From Promicromonospora sp. MEB111 (GTDB lineage Bacteria > Actinomycetota > Actinomycetes > Actinomycetales > Cellulomonadaceae), in NCBI RefSeq assembly GCF_030209445.1, contig NZ_JARVSD010000002.1:62001-126000 (forward strand): a stretch of 64,000 nt of DNA, in the 5' to 3' direction. How positions within the stretch are numbered: the first letter of the stretch is position 1; every line of letters begins with the position of its first letter. The notes under the pieces are model-generated. The model was not told where the DNA came from. It made no database searches and saw only the letters and a list, made by a program, of their open reading frames with translations. Positions 42,096 through 51,000 of the stretch are shown here, in pieces. Made by a program: the position numbers and the translations under genes.

Positions 42096-42116
42096 AGTGG
42101 GTCGAGGGTCGATGCT
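42086..42116 (+). promoter_or_regulatory. MerR-type promoter and operator dyad
   Basis: TGGACC (42086-42091), a 19-base spacer and GATGCT (42111-42116) are followed by six bases and GTG 42123. The dyad GACCCT (42088-42093) / AGGGTC (42105-42110), separated by 11 bases, lies in the spacer, as expected for a MerR regulator that remodels an overlong promoter. It supports autoregulation and a leaderless start. Confidence 0.55.
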
Positions 42117-42122
42117 GTACCC

Positions 42123-43163
42123 GTGTACCCCGCAACGATGCTGACCGTCGGCGCGTTCTCGCGCGCCTCGGGCCTCCCCGTCAGCGCCCTGCGCTACTAC
42201 GACGCCGCAGGCCTGCTCCGTCCCGCGCACGTGGACTCCGCCACCGGCTACCGCTGGTACGCGCCGGACCAGGTGGAACGGGGCAGGCTGGTCGCCCGGA
42301 TGCGCCAGACGGGCATGCCGGTCGCCGACATCTGCCGCGTCATCACGAGCGACCCCGTCACGGCCCGCCGGGTCGTCGACGCGCACCAGCGCCGCCTGGA
42401 GGCCGAGCTCGCCACGGCGTCCGCCCACCTCGCCGACGTGCGCGAGCTGCTGGCGGCGACCACCAGCCTCACGGTCGACGACGACGCGCTGCGCGCCGCG
42501 CTCCGCGCCGTCCGGCACGCCGTGAGCGAGGACGCCGGCTGGCCGGCGCTGCGCGGCGTCCTGTTCGACGTCGACGACGTCGGCCTCCGGCTCGTCGCCA
42601 CGGACCGCCACCACATGGCCGTCGCCGGTGTGCCGGTGGCCGACGTGTCGGGCCGGGCGGCGCGCGTCATCGTGCCGGTCGCGGTCGTGGACGCCTTCCT
42701 GGACCGCGCAAAGACCGCACGGGTGGACATGTCCCTGGCCGCGCACCGGATCACGCTCGGCGGCCTGGACGGCGCGCCGATCGATGCGCTCTACCCCGAC
42801 TACCAGGCCCTTCTCGCGGCGCACGGGTCCTGGCCGGGGGACGCGCGGCCGGTCGCGGTCGGTGTGACCGTGCCTGCGCCGGACCTCCTGGAGCGGGTCC
42901 TGCGGTCCGACGTCGGGAGCGGGCCGAACGGCCAACGGCGGGGCGACCTGGTGCTGATCAGCCTCGACCCCGCGGAGGTCCGCGTCGGTGAGGCGCCGGG
43001 CACCGTCGCCTTCGACCGGGAGTTTCTCGCCGACGCCGTCCGTTCGTTCGGCGACGCCGACCTGCTGCTGACGGTCGGCGAGCGCGACGCGATGCGCCTC
43101 GCGGCGGTACACGGTCCGGACGCCGTCGTCCTCCTCATGCCGGTACGACGCGACGCTGCCTGA
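42123..43163 (+). CDS. MerR regulator fused to DNA sliding-clamp-like domains
   Basis: A 346-residue protein. Residues 6-115 form a MerR domain: TVGAFSRASGLPVSALRYYD, then AGLLRPAHVDSATGYRWY and a dimerisation coiled coil (RRVVDAHQRRLEAELATASAH). Residues 130-346 resemble domains 2 and 3 of the beta clamp DnaN: VGLRLVATDRHHMAVAGV, VIVPVAVVDAFLDRA, DALYPDYQALL and a C-terminal VVLLMPVR, like the DnaN end. GTG 42123 is used because of the promoter just upstream; ATG 42138 is possible. Clamp-like folds could sense ligand, dimerise or bind DNA; this is unknown. It probably controls the MFS gene upstream. Confidence 0.85.
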   Translation: MYPATMLTVGAFSRASGLPVSALRYYDAAGLLRPAHVDSATGYRWYAPDQVERGRLVARMRQTGMPVADICRVITSDPVTARRVVDAHQRRLEAELATASAHLADVRELLAATTSLTVDDDALRAALRAVRHAVSEDAGWPALRGVLFDVDDVGLRLVATDRHHMAVAGVPVADVSGRAARVIVPVAVVDAFLDRAKTARVDMSLAAHRITLGGLDGAPIDALYPDYQALLAAHGSWPGDARPVAVGVTVPAPDLLERVLRSDVGSGPNGQRRGDLVLISLDPAEVRVGEAPGTVAFDREFLADAVRSFGDADLLLTVGERDAMRLAAVHGPDAVVLLMPVRRDAA

Positions 43164-43210
43164 AGCCCTGAACCGTGGGCCCGGGAACCCACCCTCGCTA
43201 GTCTGCGCAG

Positions 43211-43756
43211 ATGGCAGACCTCGGACCCGTCACCTGGCCACCCGCCCCCATCAGGACCGAGCGGCTCCTGCTCCGGCAGCCCGTCGCCGCGGACCGCGCA
43301 GCGATCATCGAGCTGAGCGCCTCCCCCGAGGTGGGCACGTACATCGGCGGCGCCCGACCGCGTGACGAGCTCGAGCGCACGATCTCCGCGGTGCCGAAGG
43401 CGCACCCGGGCCAGTTCGTCGTCGACCTCGACGGAGCGATGATCGGGCTGGTCCAGCTCGACCGGCGCAACGGGGACTATCTGGTCGGCCCGGCCGTCGG
43501 GAAGGTCGAGCTGGGCTACCTGTTCCTCCCAGAGGTGTGGGGGCAGGGGTACGCCGCCGAGGCCTGCGCGGCGGCGCTCGACTGGTTCGCCGGCGCGGTC
43601 CCGGACGAGCCGGTCGTGCTGGTCACGCAGTCCGCCAACGAACGCTCGATGCGTCTCGCGGCGCGGCTGGGGTTCGTCGAGGAGGGCCGGTTCGAGGCGT
43701 GGGACGCCGAGCAGTGGTTCGGCGTGCGGCCGGCGTCGGCGTCCGGACGGGTCTGA
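43211..43756 (+). CDS. GNAT acetyltransferase, RimJ/RimL-like
   Basis: A 181-residue N-acetyltransferase of the RimJ/RimL subgroup. It begins PAPIRTERLLLRQPVAADRA, then has KVELGYLFLPEVWGQGYAAEACAAALD, whose Q-G-x-A motif binds acetyl-CoA, and NERSMRLAARLGFVEEGRFE near the C-terminus. The acceptor is unknown. TAGTCT six bases before ATG 43211 implies a leaderless transcript. It stands apart from the MerR gene by 47 bases. Confidence 0.88.
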   Translation: MADLGPVTWPPAPIRTERLLLRQPVAADRAAIIELSASPEVGTYIGGARPRDELERTISAVPKAHPGQFVVDLDGAMIGLVQLDRRNGDYLVGPAVGKVELGYLFLPEVWGQGYAAEACAAALDWFAGAVPDEPVVLVTQSANERSMRLAARLGFVEEGRFEAWDAEQWFGVRPASASGRV

Positions 43757-43844
43757 GGTTCACCAGGAACGGGTGAGGGTACGGGGGCCACCACGGCGCT
43801 GAGATGAGGAGACTCACCGCAGGTGCCCTCGGCAAGGAGCCAAC

Positions 43845-44291
43845 ATGTCCGGCAAGTACGCCCCCGGATCCGACCCGTACCCCGGGCTGACCCCGGTCGC
43901 CGGCTACGGCCCGCCGACGTCGGTGGCGGTCACCTCGTCGGGCTTCGCAGGGACGATGCTCGTCCTGGCGGCCCTGTTCCAGATCCTCCAGGGGATCGCG
44001 GCCCTGGCGGCGGACACGTCGGCCATGGTCAGCGTCGAGTACATCTACGAGCTCGACGTGACGACCTGGGGCTGGATCCACATCAGCGTGGGCGCCGCCG
44101 CGTTCGCCGCGGGCCTCGGCGTTCTGCGCAAGCAGACCTGGGCGTACGTCGCAGGGCTTGCCCTCGCGATCCTGGCGAGCATCGTGAACTTCGCCTTCCT
44201 GCCCTACTACCCCCTCTGGAGCGCGGTCATCATCGCCCTCACCCTGGCGGTCATCTGGGCACTGATCTTCCTTCTCGGCCGGCGGAGCTGA
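43845..44291 (+). CDS. DUF7144-like membrane protein
   Basis: A 148-residue protein with four helices after a soluble N-terminus. TTWGWIHISVGAAAFAAGLGVL and NFAFLPYYPLWSAVIIALTLAVIWAL match the pattern of actinobacterial DUF7144 proteins (GWxH, FLPYYPLW). Function is unknown. AAGGAG precedes ATG 43845 by five bases. Its 3' end overlaps the converging MFS gene by 41 bases. Confidence 0.75.
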   Translation: MSGKYAPGSDPYPGLTPVAGYGPPTSVAVTSSGFAGTMLVLAALFQILQGIAALAADTSAMVSVEYIYELDVTTWGWIHISVGAAAFAAGLGVLRKQTWAYVAGLALAILASIVNFAFLPYYPLWSAVIIALTLAVIWALIFLLGRRS

Positions 44292-45531
44292 GCAGCCGGA
44301 ACGACGGCACCACGAACGGCGTCAGCGCCAGCACCGCGTACGCCACCCCCACGGCCCAGAGCGTGGGCACCAGCCCGACCCCGTCGACGAGCACGCCCGC
44401 CACCAGCGGCCCGAGCGGCAGCCCCAGCCACGCCAGCGACTTCACCGCGCCCAGCACCCTGGGCAGCATCTCCGTCGGGATGCGCTCGTACTGCACCGCG
44501 CCCAGCACGGGATTGATGCCACCCATCGCGAGCCCGCAGAGCACCACCACCGCCAGCACGGGCACCACCTCGTCACTCACCGCGAGCGCGAGGAACCACG
44601 GCGCGCCGCCGAGCAGGAACCCGAAGGAGTACAGCGCCCAGCGGTTCACCCGCGGCGCCACCCACGCTCCGACCAGGCTCCCCGCCAGGGCGCCCAGGGA
44701 GAACCCGCCGGCCACGGTGCCGACGGCGGCCACCGGCAGCTCGTGCTCCCGCACCCAGGACGGGAGATAGACGCTGGCCAGCCCGGCGTTCAGCAGGTTG
44801 CCGACGGCGACCATCACGACCACCCCCAGCAGCACCCGGTCGCGCGCGAGGAAGGCGAGGCCGGCGCCGAGTCGGCGCAGGTAGGGGTCCGCGACGTCGT
44901 CCCGCGCCGCCGGTGCGCCCACGGTGCGCGGGACGCACAGCGCGACGAGCATCGCGGCGACGAAGAACGCTCCCCCGCTCACGATCAGGACCGTCGGCGG
45001 GGAGATCACGGTCAGGAGGACGGCGGCGATCGGCGCGCCGACGAGCTGGCCGCCCTGGCTGGCCGAGGCGTGCAGCCCGGCCGCCCGTTCGAGCGGCACT
45101 GCGGCCAGGCGGGCGACGGCGGGGACGAGCGGCGCGCTGCCGCAGTCGGCCACGCCCCGGAACGCGCCGGCACAGGCGATGACCACGAGCAGCGCCCCGA
45201 ACCCGAGGTGCCCGTTGACGTACAGCACGGGGACGACGAGCAGCGCCACGCCGGCGGCCAGGTTGGCCGTCCAGCTCGACCGTCGCGGCCCGAACCGCTC
45301 CACCGCAGGACCGGCGGTGGCCTGCATCAGCACGTACGGCGCCATCTCGGCCGTCACGACGAGCCCCGTCTGGGCCGCGCTCCCCGTGGTCGTGAGCACG
45401 AACCACGGGATCGCGATGGCCGACACGGCCGTGCAGGTCACGGAGACGACGTAGGCCGCCAGCACCGCGGCCAGCGGAAGCCGACGGCGCGCCGCCGCGA
45501 TCTCGGCCGTCGTCTGCTCGGCGGCCGTCAC
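44251..45531 (-). CDS. MFS transporter coupled to an ArsR-like regulator
   Basis: A 426-residue transporter with 12 predicted helices. It includes AAVLAAYVVSVTCTAVSAIAIP, an altered loop-2 motif GPAVERFGPRRSSW, and GSLVGAWVAPRVNRWAL in the second half. The start GTG 45531 overlaps the stop of the regulator gene (ATGA/GTGA region). It probably exports a drug-like compound and is repressed by the ArsR-like protein encoded first in this operon. Confidence 0.85.
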   Translation of the reverse strand: MTAAEQTTAEIAAARRRLPLAAVLAAYVVSVTCTAVSAIAIPWFVLTTTGSAAQTGLVVTAEMAPYVLMQATAGPAVERFGPRRSSWTANLAAGVALLVVPVLYVNGHLGFGALLVVIACAGAFRGVADCGSAPLVPAVARLAAVPLERAAGLHASASQGGQLVGAPIAAVLLTVISPPTVLIVSGGAFFVAAMLVALCVPRTVGAPAARDDVADPYLRRLGAGLAFLARDRVLLGVVVMVAVGNLLNAGLASVYLPSWVREHELPVAAVGTVAGGFSLGALAGSLVGAWVAPRVNRWALYSFGFLLGGAPWFLALAVSDEVVPVLAVVVLCGLAMGGINPVLGAVQYERIPTEMLPRVLGAVKSLAWLGLPLGPLVAGVLVDGVGLVPTLWAVGVAYAVLALTPFVVPSFRLLSSAGREGRSVPR

Positions 45532-46190
45532 GCGGGTGCCCCCGTGCCGCCCTCGTCGTCGTCCGGCAGGAGCTGGTACTGGAAGACCGCCCGGTGTCGC
45601 TCCGGCCCGTCCGCGTCCGGGCCTCCCGGGCCGCGGGCGCGGCCCGCCTGGTCCCGGCGGAACGCGGCGACGGCCTCGACCACGCGTGCCGAGAGCTCGC
45701 GGGCCTCGGCGTACGTGAGCGACAGGTCGATGTAGCCGAGCTGCCAGGGCAGCTCACGAACCTCTTCGCCCCGCTCGGGCAGACCGTTCACGTAGCCCAG
45801 TACCCGCTCGTGCCCCACCTGGGCGACCATGCGCAGGTACCGCGCCGCCGTCTCGAGCTGCTCGGCGTCGCCCTGCTGGTCGGGCACGCGCAACGTGAAG
45901 GTGACGTTCTCGTGCGCGGCCCGCCACCAGCGGTCGCGCCGGTTGCCGAGCTCCTCGTCCTCGACCACGAGCCCGGCGTCCGCGAGCGTGCGCAGGTGGT
46001 AGCTCGTCACGCCGCTGGAGTGGCCCACCCGCTGCGCCAGGCCCGACGCCGTGGCGGGTCCGTCCTCGCGCAGCAGCCGGAGCAGGGCGAACCGGATCGG
46101 GTGCGCCAGCGCCTGCACGTTGTGCGGGGTCAGCGTCGCGTAACGCTCCGGGTCGAACCAGGGCGGTGGCCAGCCCTCTTGCTCGGTCAT
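45528..46190 (-). CDS. ArsR-like (HTH_20) transcriptional regulator
   Basis: A 220-residue protein. The N-terminal winged helix (residues 18-85) reads NVQALAHPIRFALLRLLREDG, GLAQRVGHSSGVTSYHLRTLA and GLVVEDEELGNRRDRWW, the pattern of HTH_20/ArsR-type regulators. A helical C-terminal domain (about 90-220) probably dimerises or binds ligand. It is followed by an MFS gene whose start overlaps its stop. An inverted repeat (TTGCAAA-GCACA-TTTGCAA, 46219-46237) lies 29 bases upstream of its start codon and is the likely operator. Confidence 0.85.
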   Translation of the reverse strand: MTEQEGWPPPWFDPERYATLTPHNVQALAHPIRFALLRLLREDGPATASGLAQRVGHSSGVTSYHLRTLADAGLVVEDEELGNRRDRWWRAAHENVTFTLRVPDQQGDAEQLETAARYLRMVAQVGHERVLGYVNGLPERGEEVRELPWQLGYIDLSLTYAEARELSARVVEAVAAFRRDQAGRARGPGGPDADGPERHRAVFQYQLLPDDDEGGTGAPA

Positions 46191-46218
46191 GCGACCACGC
46201 TACGACCGCAAAGGCTTT

Positions 46219-46237
46219 TTGCAAAGCACATTTGCAA
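46219..46237. promoter_or_regulatory. Operator of the ArsR-like/MFS operon
   Basis: TTGCAAA-GCACA-TTTGCAA is a perfect seven-base inverted repeat in an AT-rich stretch, standing out in GC-rich DNA, 29 bases upstream of the regulator start. It fits a winged-helix dimer site. Confidence 0.65.
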
Positions 46238-46260
46238 TTGATTCGTTCGGCAGGTCCGGC

Positions 46261-47136
46261 TCAGTCCACCGGGTGTACCTGCTGCCCGACGGCGCTCCGC
46301 AGCGCCGCCCGGAACTCCCCCGGCCGCTCCAGCCAGGGGTGATGTCCGGCCCCGGGGATGATGGTCACCGCGCACCCCAGCTCCGCGCCCAACGAGCGCA
46401 GGAGCGCGGCGGGGCGCGGGTCGCCGGCGCCGCCGATGATCGCCGAACCAGCAGGCAGCACCGCGCGCAGCCGGTCGATCGCGTGCTCCAGCGGGTCGAC
46501 GCGTTTGTCGGCGTTGAGCTGGGCGTTCATCACCCAGTTGATCGGCCGCATCGCGCGAACGGACGCCAGCGCCCACGTCCAGGCGTTGTCCTGGTCGGCG
46601 TGGTCGGTGAACCACGACAGCGCCAGGTACTCGACCTCCTCGTCGTCGCAGCGCGAGGCGAGCGAGTCAAGGTGGTCGAGCCGATCCTGCTGGGCGGGCG
46701 AGCGACGCGCCCGTTCCGCGACGCGGGTCGGCTCGCGCCACGGCCCCACGAAGGGCCCGCAGAGGTAGACCACTCCGGCGACGCGCTCCGGGTGCGCCAG
46801 CGCGAAGAAGCTCACCAGGTCGGTCCCGTAGGAGTGCCCCACCAGGATCATCCGGTCGTGGCCCCACGCGTCCATCAGGTTCTCGAGGTCCCGCACGTGG
46901 CGGGCCACGGTGTGCCGACCGCTCCACCCGGACCCTCCGGTGCCGCGCTGGTCGTAGCGGTACACCCGGGTCAGGTCGTCGATCAGGGCGGAGACGGGTT
47001 CGAGGTAGTCCGGGAGCCCCGGCCCGCCGTGGACCAGCACGACCGGGGGCCGGCCCGCGCCCGCTACCCCCGCGGGGCCGGACTGCCAGGTGCGCAGCCG
47101 GACGCCGTCGTCCACCTCGACCCAGGCCACCGTCAT
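46261..47136 (-). CDS. Alpha/beta hydrolase, S33 peptidase-like
   Basis: A 291-residue alpha/beta hydrolase. VVLVHGGPGLPDYL supplies the oxyanion-hole HGGPG of proline-iminopeptidase-like enzymes, YDQRGTGGSGW the following strand, and LVGHSYGTDLVS the nucleophile elbow with Ser115. The terminal GAGHHPWLERPGEF contains the catalytic histidine. Substrate (peptide, amide or ester) is uncertain. TAGGGT eight bases before ATG 47136 suggests a leaderless start. Confidence 0.85.
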   Translation of the reverse strand: MTVAWVEVDDGVRLRTWQSGPAGVAGAGRPPVVLVHGGPGLPDYLEPVSALIDDLTRVYRYDQRGTGGSGWSGRHTVARHVRDLENLMDAWGHDRMILVGHSYGTDLVSFFALAHPERVAGVVYLCGPFVGPWREPTRVAERARRSPAQQDRLDHLDSLASRCDDEEVEYLALSWFTDHADQDNAWTWALASVRAMRPINWVMNAQLNADKRVDPLEHAIDRLRAVLPAGSAIIGGAGDPRPAALLRSLGAELGCAVTIIPGAGHHPWLERPGEFRAALRSAVGQQVHPVD

Positions 47137-47239
47137 AGTGCCGCACCCTACGGCGACCGGCCGGCGGGTGGGCCGATGAGTCCGTCCGCTCCCCCAGGTC
47201 TACCCGATGAGGCAGAGACCACTCATCAGGGAGCACACC

Positions 47240-47872
47240 ATGGGCATCATCCAGATCGAGCTGTTCGCCACCCTCGACCTCGTCGCGCAGGCGCCCGGCG
47301 GACCCGAGGAGGACCCGGAGGGGTTCCCGTTCGGCGGCTGGCAGGCCCCGCTGCTCGACGACGTCACCGGCACCCAGATCGACGCCGCCTACCGGGGCAC
47401 CGACGCCCTGCTGCTCGGCCGGCGCACCTACGACATCTTCGCGGCCTACTGGCCGCAGCACGAGGGCGACCAGGACTTCGAGATCGCCGAGCTCTTCAAC
47501 CGCGTGCCCAAGTACGTGGCCTCCCGCGGCACGCCCGACCTCGCGTGGGCCGGCTCCACGCAGCTCGGCCCGGACCTGCCCGCCGCGGTGCGCGAGATCC
47601 GGGACCGCCACGAGAACATCAAGGTGGTCGGCAGCCTGGACCTGGTGCAGACCCTGCTGCGCGAGAAGCTCTTCGACCGACTCGACCTGTGGGTGCACCC
47701 CATCCTGCTCGGCGTCGGCAAGAAGGTGTTCGACGGCGGCGCGGTGCCCTCCAACCTCACCCTCCTCGAACCGCCGGCGACCAGCCCGAACGGCACGGTG
47801 CACCTGCTCTACGGTCTCGCCGAGGGCACCCCGGGCACGGGCGACATGGGCGCCCCCGACCGCGGGGTGTGA
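47240..47872 (+). CDS. Dihydrofolate reductase-like (RibD C-terminal) protein
   Basis: A 210-residue protein of the RibD C-terminal/DHFR-like family. It begins with IIQIELFATLDLVAQAPGG, then has GTDALLLGRRTYDIFAAYWP (typical GRxTY motif), NIKVVGSLDLVQTLL and RLDLWVHPILLGVGKKVFDGG. These enzymes reduce pterin- or flavin-precursor-like substrates with NAD(P)H; the true one is unknown. GGAG six bases before ATG 47240 supports the start. A hairpin follows at 47912. Confidence 0.85.
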   Translation: MGIIQIELFATLDLVAQAPGGPEEDPEGFPFGGWQAPLLDDVTGTQIDAAYRGTDALLLGRRTYDIFAAYWPQHEGDQDFEIAELFNRVPKYVASRGTPDLAWAGSTQLGPDLPAAVREIRDRHENIKVVGSLDLVQTLLREKLFDRLDLWVHPILLGVGKKVFDGGAVPSNLTLLEPPATSPNGTVHLLYGLAEGTPGTGDMGAPDRGV

Positions 47873-47911
47873 GCCGGCCGCCCCGAGGAGGCGAAGCTGC
47901 GCGCGGCGGGC

Positions 47912-47932
47912 GTGCCCGTGCCGCACGGGCGC
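47912..47932 (+). terminator. Hairpin after the RibD-like gene
   Basis: GCCCGTG (47914-47920) and CACGGGC (47924-47930) form a perfect stem around CCG, extendable by two more pairs, one a G-U, to 47912-47932. It lies 40 bases after the stop codon. Confidence 0.5.
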
Positions 47933-47976
47933 TGATGGGAGTTATCAGGGCATGGATCCCCGCACGTCCCGTGCGG

Positions 47977-48012
47977 TAACCTCCGGGGAGCAGGTACATG
48001 ACAGCGCTGTCA
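47977..48012 (+). promoter_or_regulatory. Promoter and LacI-type operator of the large secreted enzyme
   Basis: TAACCT (47977-47982) fits a -10 element. The perfect palindrome TGACAGCGCTGTCA at 47999-48012 has the central CG and outer TG/CA of LacI-family sites and would lie just after the transcription start. The flanking hairpin CCGCAC-GTCCC-GTGCGG (47960-47976) lies just upstream. Confidence 0.6.
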
Positions 48013-48027
48013 GCACGGGAGGAACCC

Positions 48028-51000
48028 ATGGCCACCCACCGCATCCGATCCGGCGCGGGGGCGCCGTTCCGCCGAGCGGTCGCGGGGCTCGCCGTCGTCG
48101 GCCTGGCCCTGCCGATCGCCACCCTCGCGATCACCCCGGCCCAGGCCGCCGGCCCCCGGACGGGACCGCCCGCGGCCGCACAGGCCGCGTACGGCGCCCC
48201 CGACGAGACCGCCGCGAACTACTACACGGCGCTTCTGCGGCACACGCGCTGGGTCGAGACGGTCTGGGACGAGTCGGCGGGCGTCTACCAGGCCAAGGAC
48301 ATGAACTTCGCCGTGGTGCTGGGCAACGCGGTGCTGCTCACGCACGGCGAGTACGACGCCGACCTGGCCGGCGTCCCCGAGGGCATCCTCCGCGAGCACA
48401 CGCTCGCGACCATCGAGCACTACGCCGCGACCAATCGCCTCGTGGACCCGGCGGGCACCTGGGGTCGTCAGCTCTTCTGGGACTCGACGTTCCAGTCCTA
48501 CTTCCTGGCCGCCGGCACCCTGCTCTGGGACGAGCTCGACGCCGCGACGCAGGCCAACCTGACCACCATCGCGACCGGCCAGTCCCGGTACACGGCGGAC
48601 CTCGACTTCACGGACGACCCCCTGTCGGGCAGCTGGACCACCGAGTGGCCCGCGGGCAAGTACCGCGGCGACACCGCGCAGGAGGAGGTCGGCGTCTACA
48701 CGCAGGCCCTCGCGCCCGGGCTGGCGTGGGCGCCCGAGGATCCCGACGCCGGCCGCTGGGCCGAGCAGCTCGCCGACTGGGGCCGCAACGCCGCAGGTCA
48801 GCCGACCGCCGACCGCAACAACCCGGCGGTCGTCGCGGGCAAGCCGGTCTCGTCCAACACGATGCACAACATCCACGACACGTACATCGTGGAGAACCAC
48901 GAGTCGTTCGGGCCGCACTACCAGTCCGACTCGTGGCGCTCGGGGGCCCGCAACGCGATCCACTTCCTGCTGCGCGACGAGCCGCTGCCGGAGATCCTCA
49001 CGCGGCAGCCGAACTCGGCTGAGCTGTGGGAGTCCATCAAGCTGGTCATGTCCGACCAGGGCGAGCCGTTCATGCCCATGGTCCGCGACCGCGAGTTCCT
49101 CTACGGGCGCGACGTGATCCCGATGGCGTTCCTCGCGCAGGTGCTGCGCGACCCCGACGCGGCGCGCGCCGAGGTGAACCTCGCCGCGGCGCTGGAGGAC
49201 TACCAGGCGTACGCGCCGGTGGACCGCCTCACCAAGTTCTCGGGCGAGCCCAAGTACGAGCCGGAGGCCCGCGCCGAGATCGCGATCTCCTACCTGCTGC
49301 ACGTCGAGGCCGCGGAGTCCGCCGAGGGTCCCGTGGAGCCGACGCCGCAGGACGTCTTCTTCGAGCGGCTGTCCGGCGTGCGCGACTTCGGCGCGGTGCC
49401 CGGCCTCACGGTGCAGCAGACGCCGCAGTCATGGGCGGGCGCCGTGAGCCGCAAGGGCTTCGTCAAGTTCCCCTGGGTGCCGGGGCACGACTCGTGGCTG
49501 TTCTACGCCTCGGGCTCGTCGACGTTCCTCTACCCGGACTCGAACGCGACCGTGGCCGAGCGCCACGTGACCACGTACACGCAGCCGCGCGACGGCTTCG
49601 AGGGCACGTCCTCGGTGTTCCGGATCCGCGACGGGTACGCGGGCCAGGCCACGCTCCCGACGGGCGCGGCGGTGTACGCGTCCTCGGGCGCGGGGCCGGA
49701 CGACGCGAGCCTGTCGGTACGCAACCTCGCCATGGGCGGCTACGCCGGGCTGGACGGGTCGCGTACCTATACGACGGCGGAGGGCGCCACCACCGTCGCC
49801 GAACCGGAGCCGGACCCGGCGGACGCCAACGTCGCCCGCCTCGACACGCTGGACCTCGTGCCCGCGGGGGCGACCGAGCCCGCCCCGGTCACCGCGCGGT
49901 ACGTGCGGATGCAGGGTGTGCAGGGCCACCCGCAGTACGGCTACTCGCTCTATCACCTGCGCGCGTTCTCCCCTGCCGGGGACGACGTCGCGGCCGGGCG
50001 CCCCGCGACGGCGTCGAGCGCCGACACGGGCCGGGCCGCGAGCGCCGTCACCGACGGCAGCGGGACGACCCGCTGGGCGGTGTCCCGTGCGGACCGGACG
50101 CGCCCCGACTCGTGGGTCCAGGTGGACCTGGGCGCGCCCACGGAGGTGGCGCGGGTGCAGCTCGGGTGGGAGTCCGCGGCGGGCGAGCGGTACCGGGTGC
50201 AGGCGTCGCTGGACGGTGTGACCTGGCACGACGCGGCGTCGTTCGACGCCTCCGAGCCGCTGCTGTCGAGCGCGGGCGCGTGGCTGAATGTCGAGGGTTC
50301 GGCCGGGTTCGTCGTCCGCGGCAGCGGGGCGCCGATCACGGTGTCGCGGGCGGACGCCACGCGGCACGTGGTCCGGCTGGCGGACGGTGCGGCCGGGCCG
50401 CGGCTGGTGGAGATGGTGCCGGGCGACGCCGCGGCGACGTCGGCCCAGGCGGCCCGGCCCGTCCCGGTGGCGGACGCCGACGGGGTGCGCGTGAGCCTGG
50501 TCGACGGCTATCTGGTCGCGTTCAACCTGACGGGCGCGGACGTGACGACGACGGTCACGGTGCCGCACGGGAGCAGCCCCCGCGGCACGGACGGTGCCGT
50601 GCCCGTGTTCGCGGGCGAGCAGACGATCAGCGCGGACTCGTCGGCCCTGAAGCTGACGATCCCCGCCGGCGATGCCGTGGTGCTCGCCCCGCGCGCGACC
50701 GTGGCCGGGCCCCGCGGGCGCACGGCGGAGGGCATCACCGTGGACGTCACGGACGCCCGTACCGTCACGCTGACCGGCCGGGGTCCGGTGACGGTGCGGC
50801 ACGCGGAGACCGGGGCGACGCGCCCGGCGGCCGCGACGCCGCGGGGCACCACGGTGCGCTTCGTGGACGGCACGCCGTTCCCCGTGGCCGACCTGGCGCT
50901 GAGCACGTTCACTTACCCGGCGTCGGTGCTGCCCGAGGGTATGACGTCGCCGTCGAACGCCGTGGACGGCGACCGCGGCACGGCGTGGGTGCCGGGGCGG

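Noticed and set aside
48010-49302. A 430-residue minus-strand open frame in the discoidin-domain gene
   Set aside because: Shadow of the secreted enzyme; no motif and a biased Arg/Gly/Val composition.
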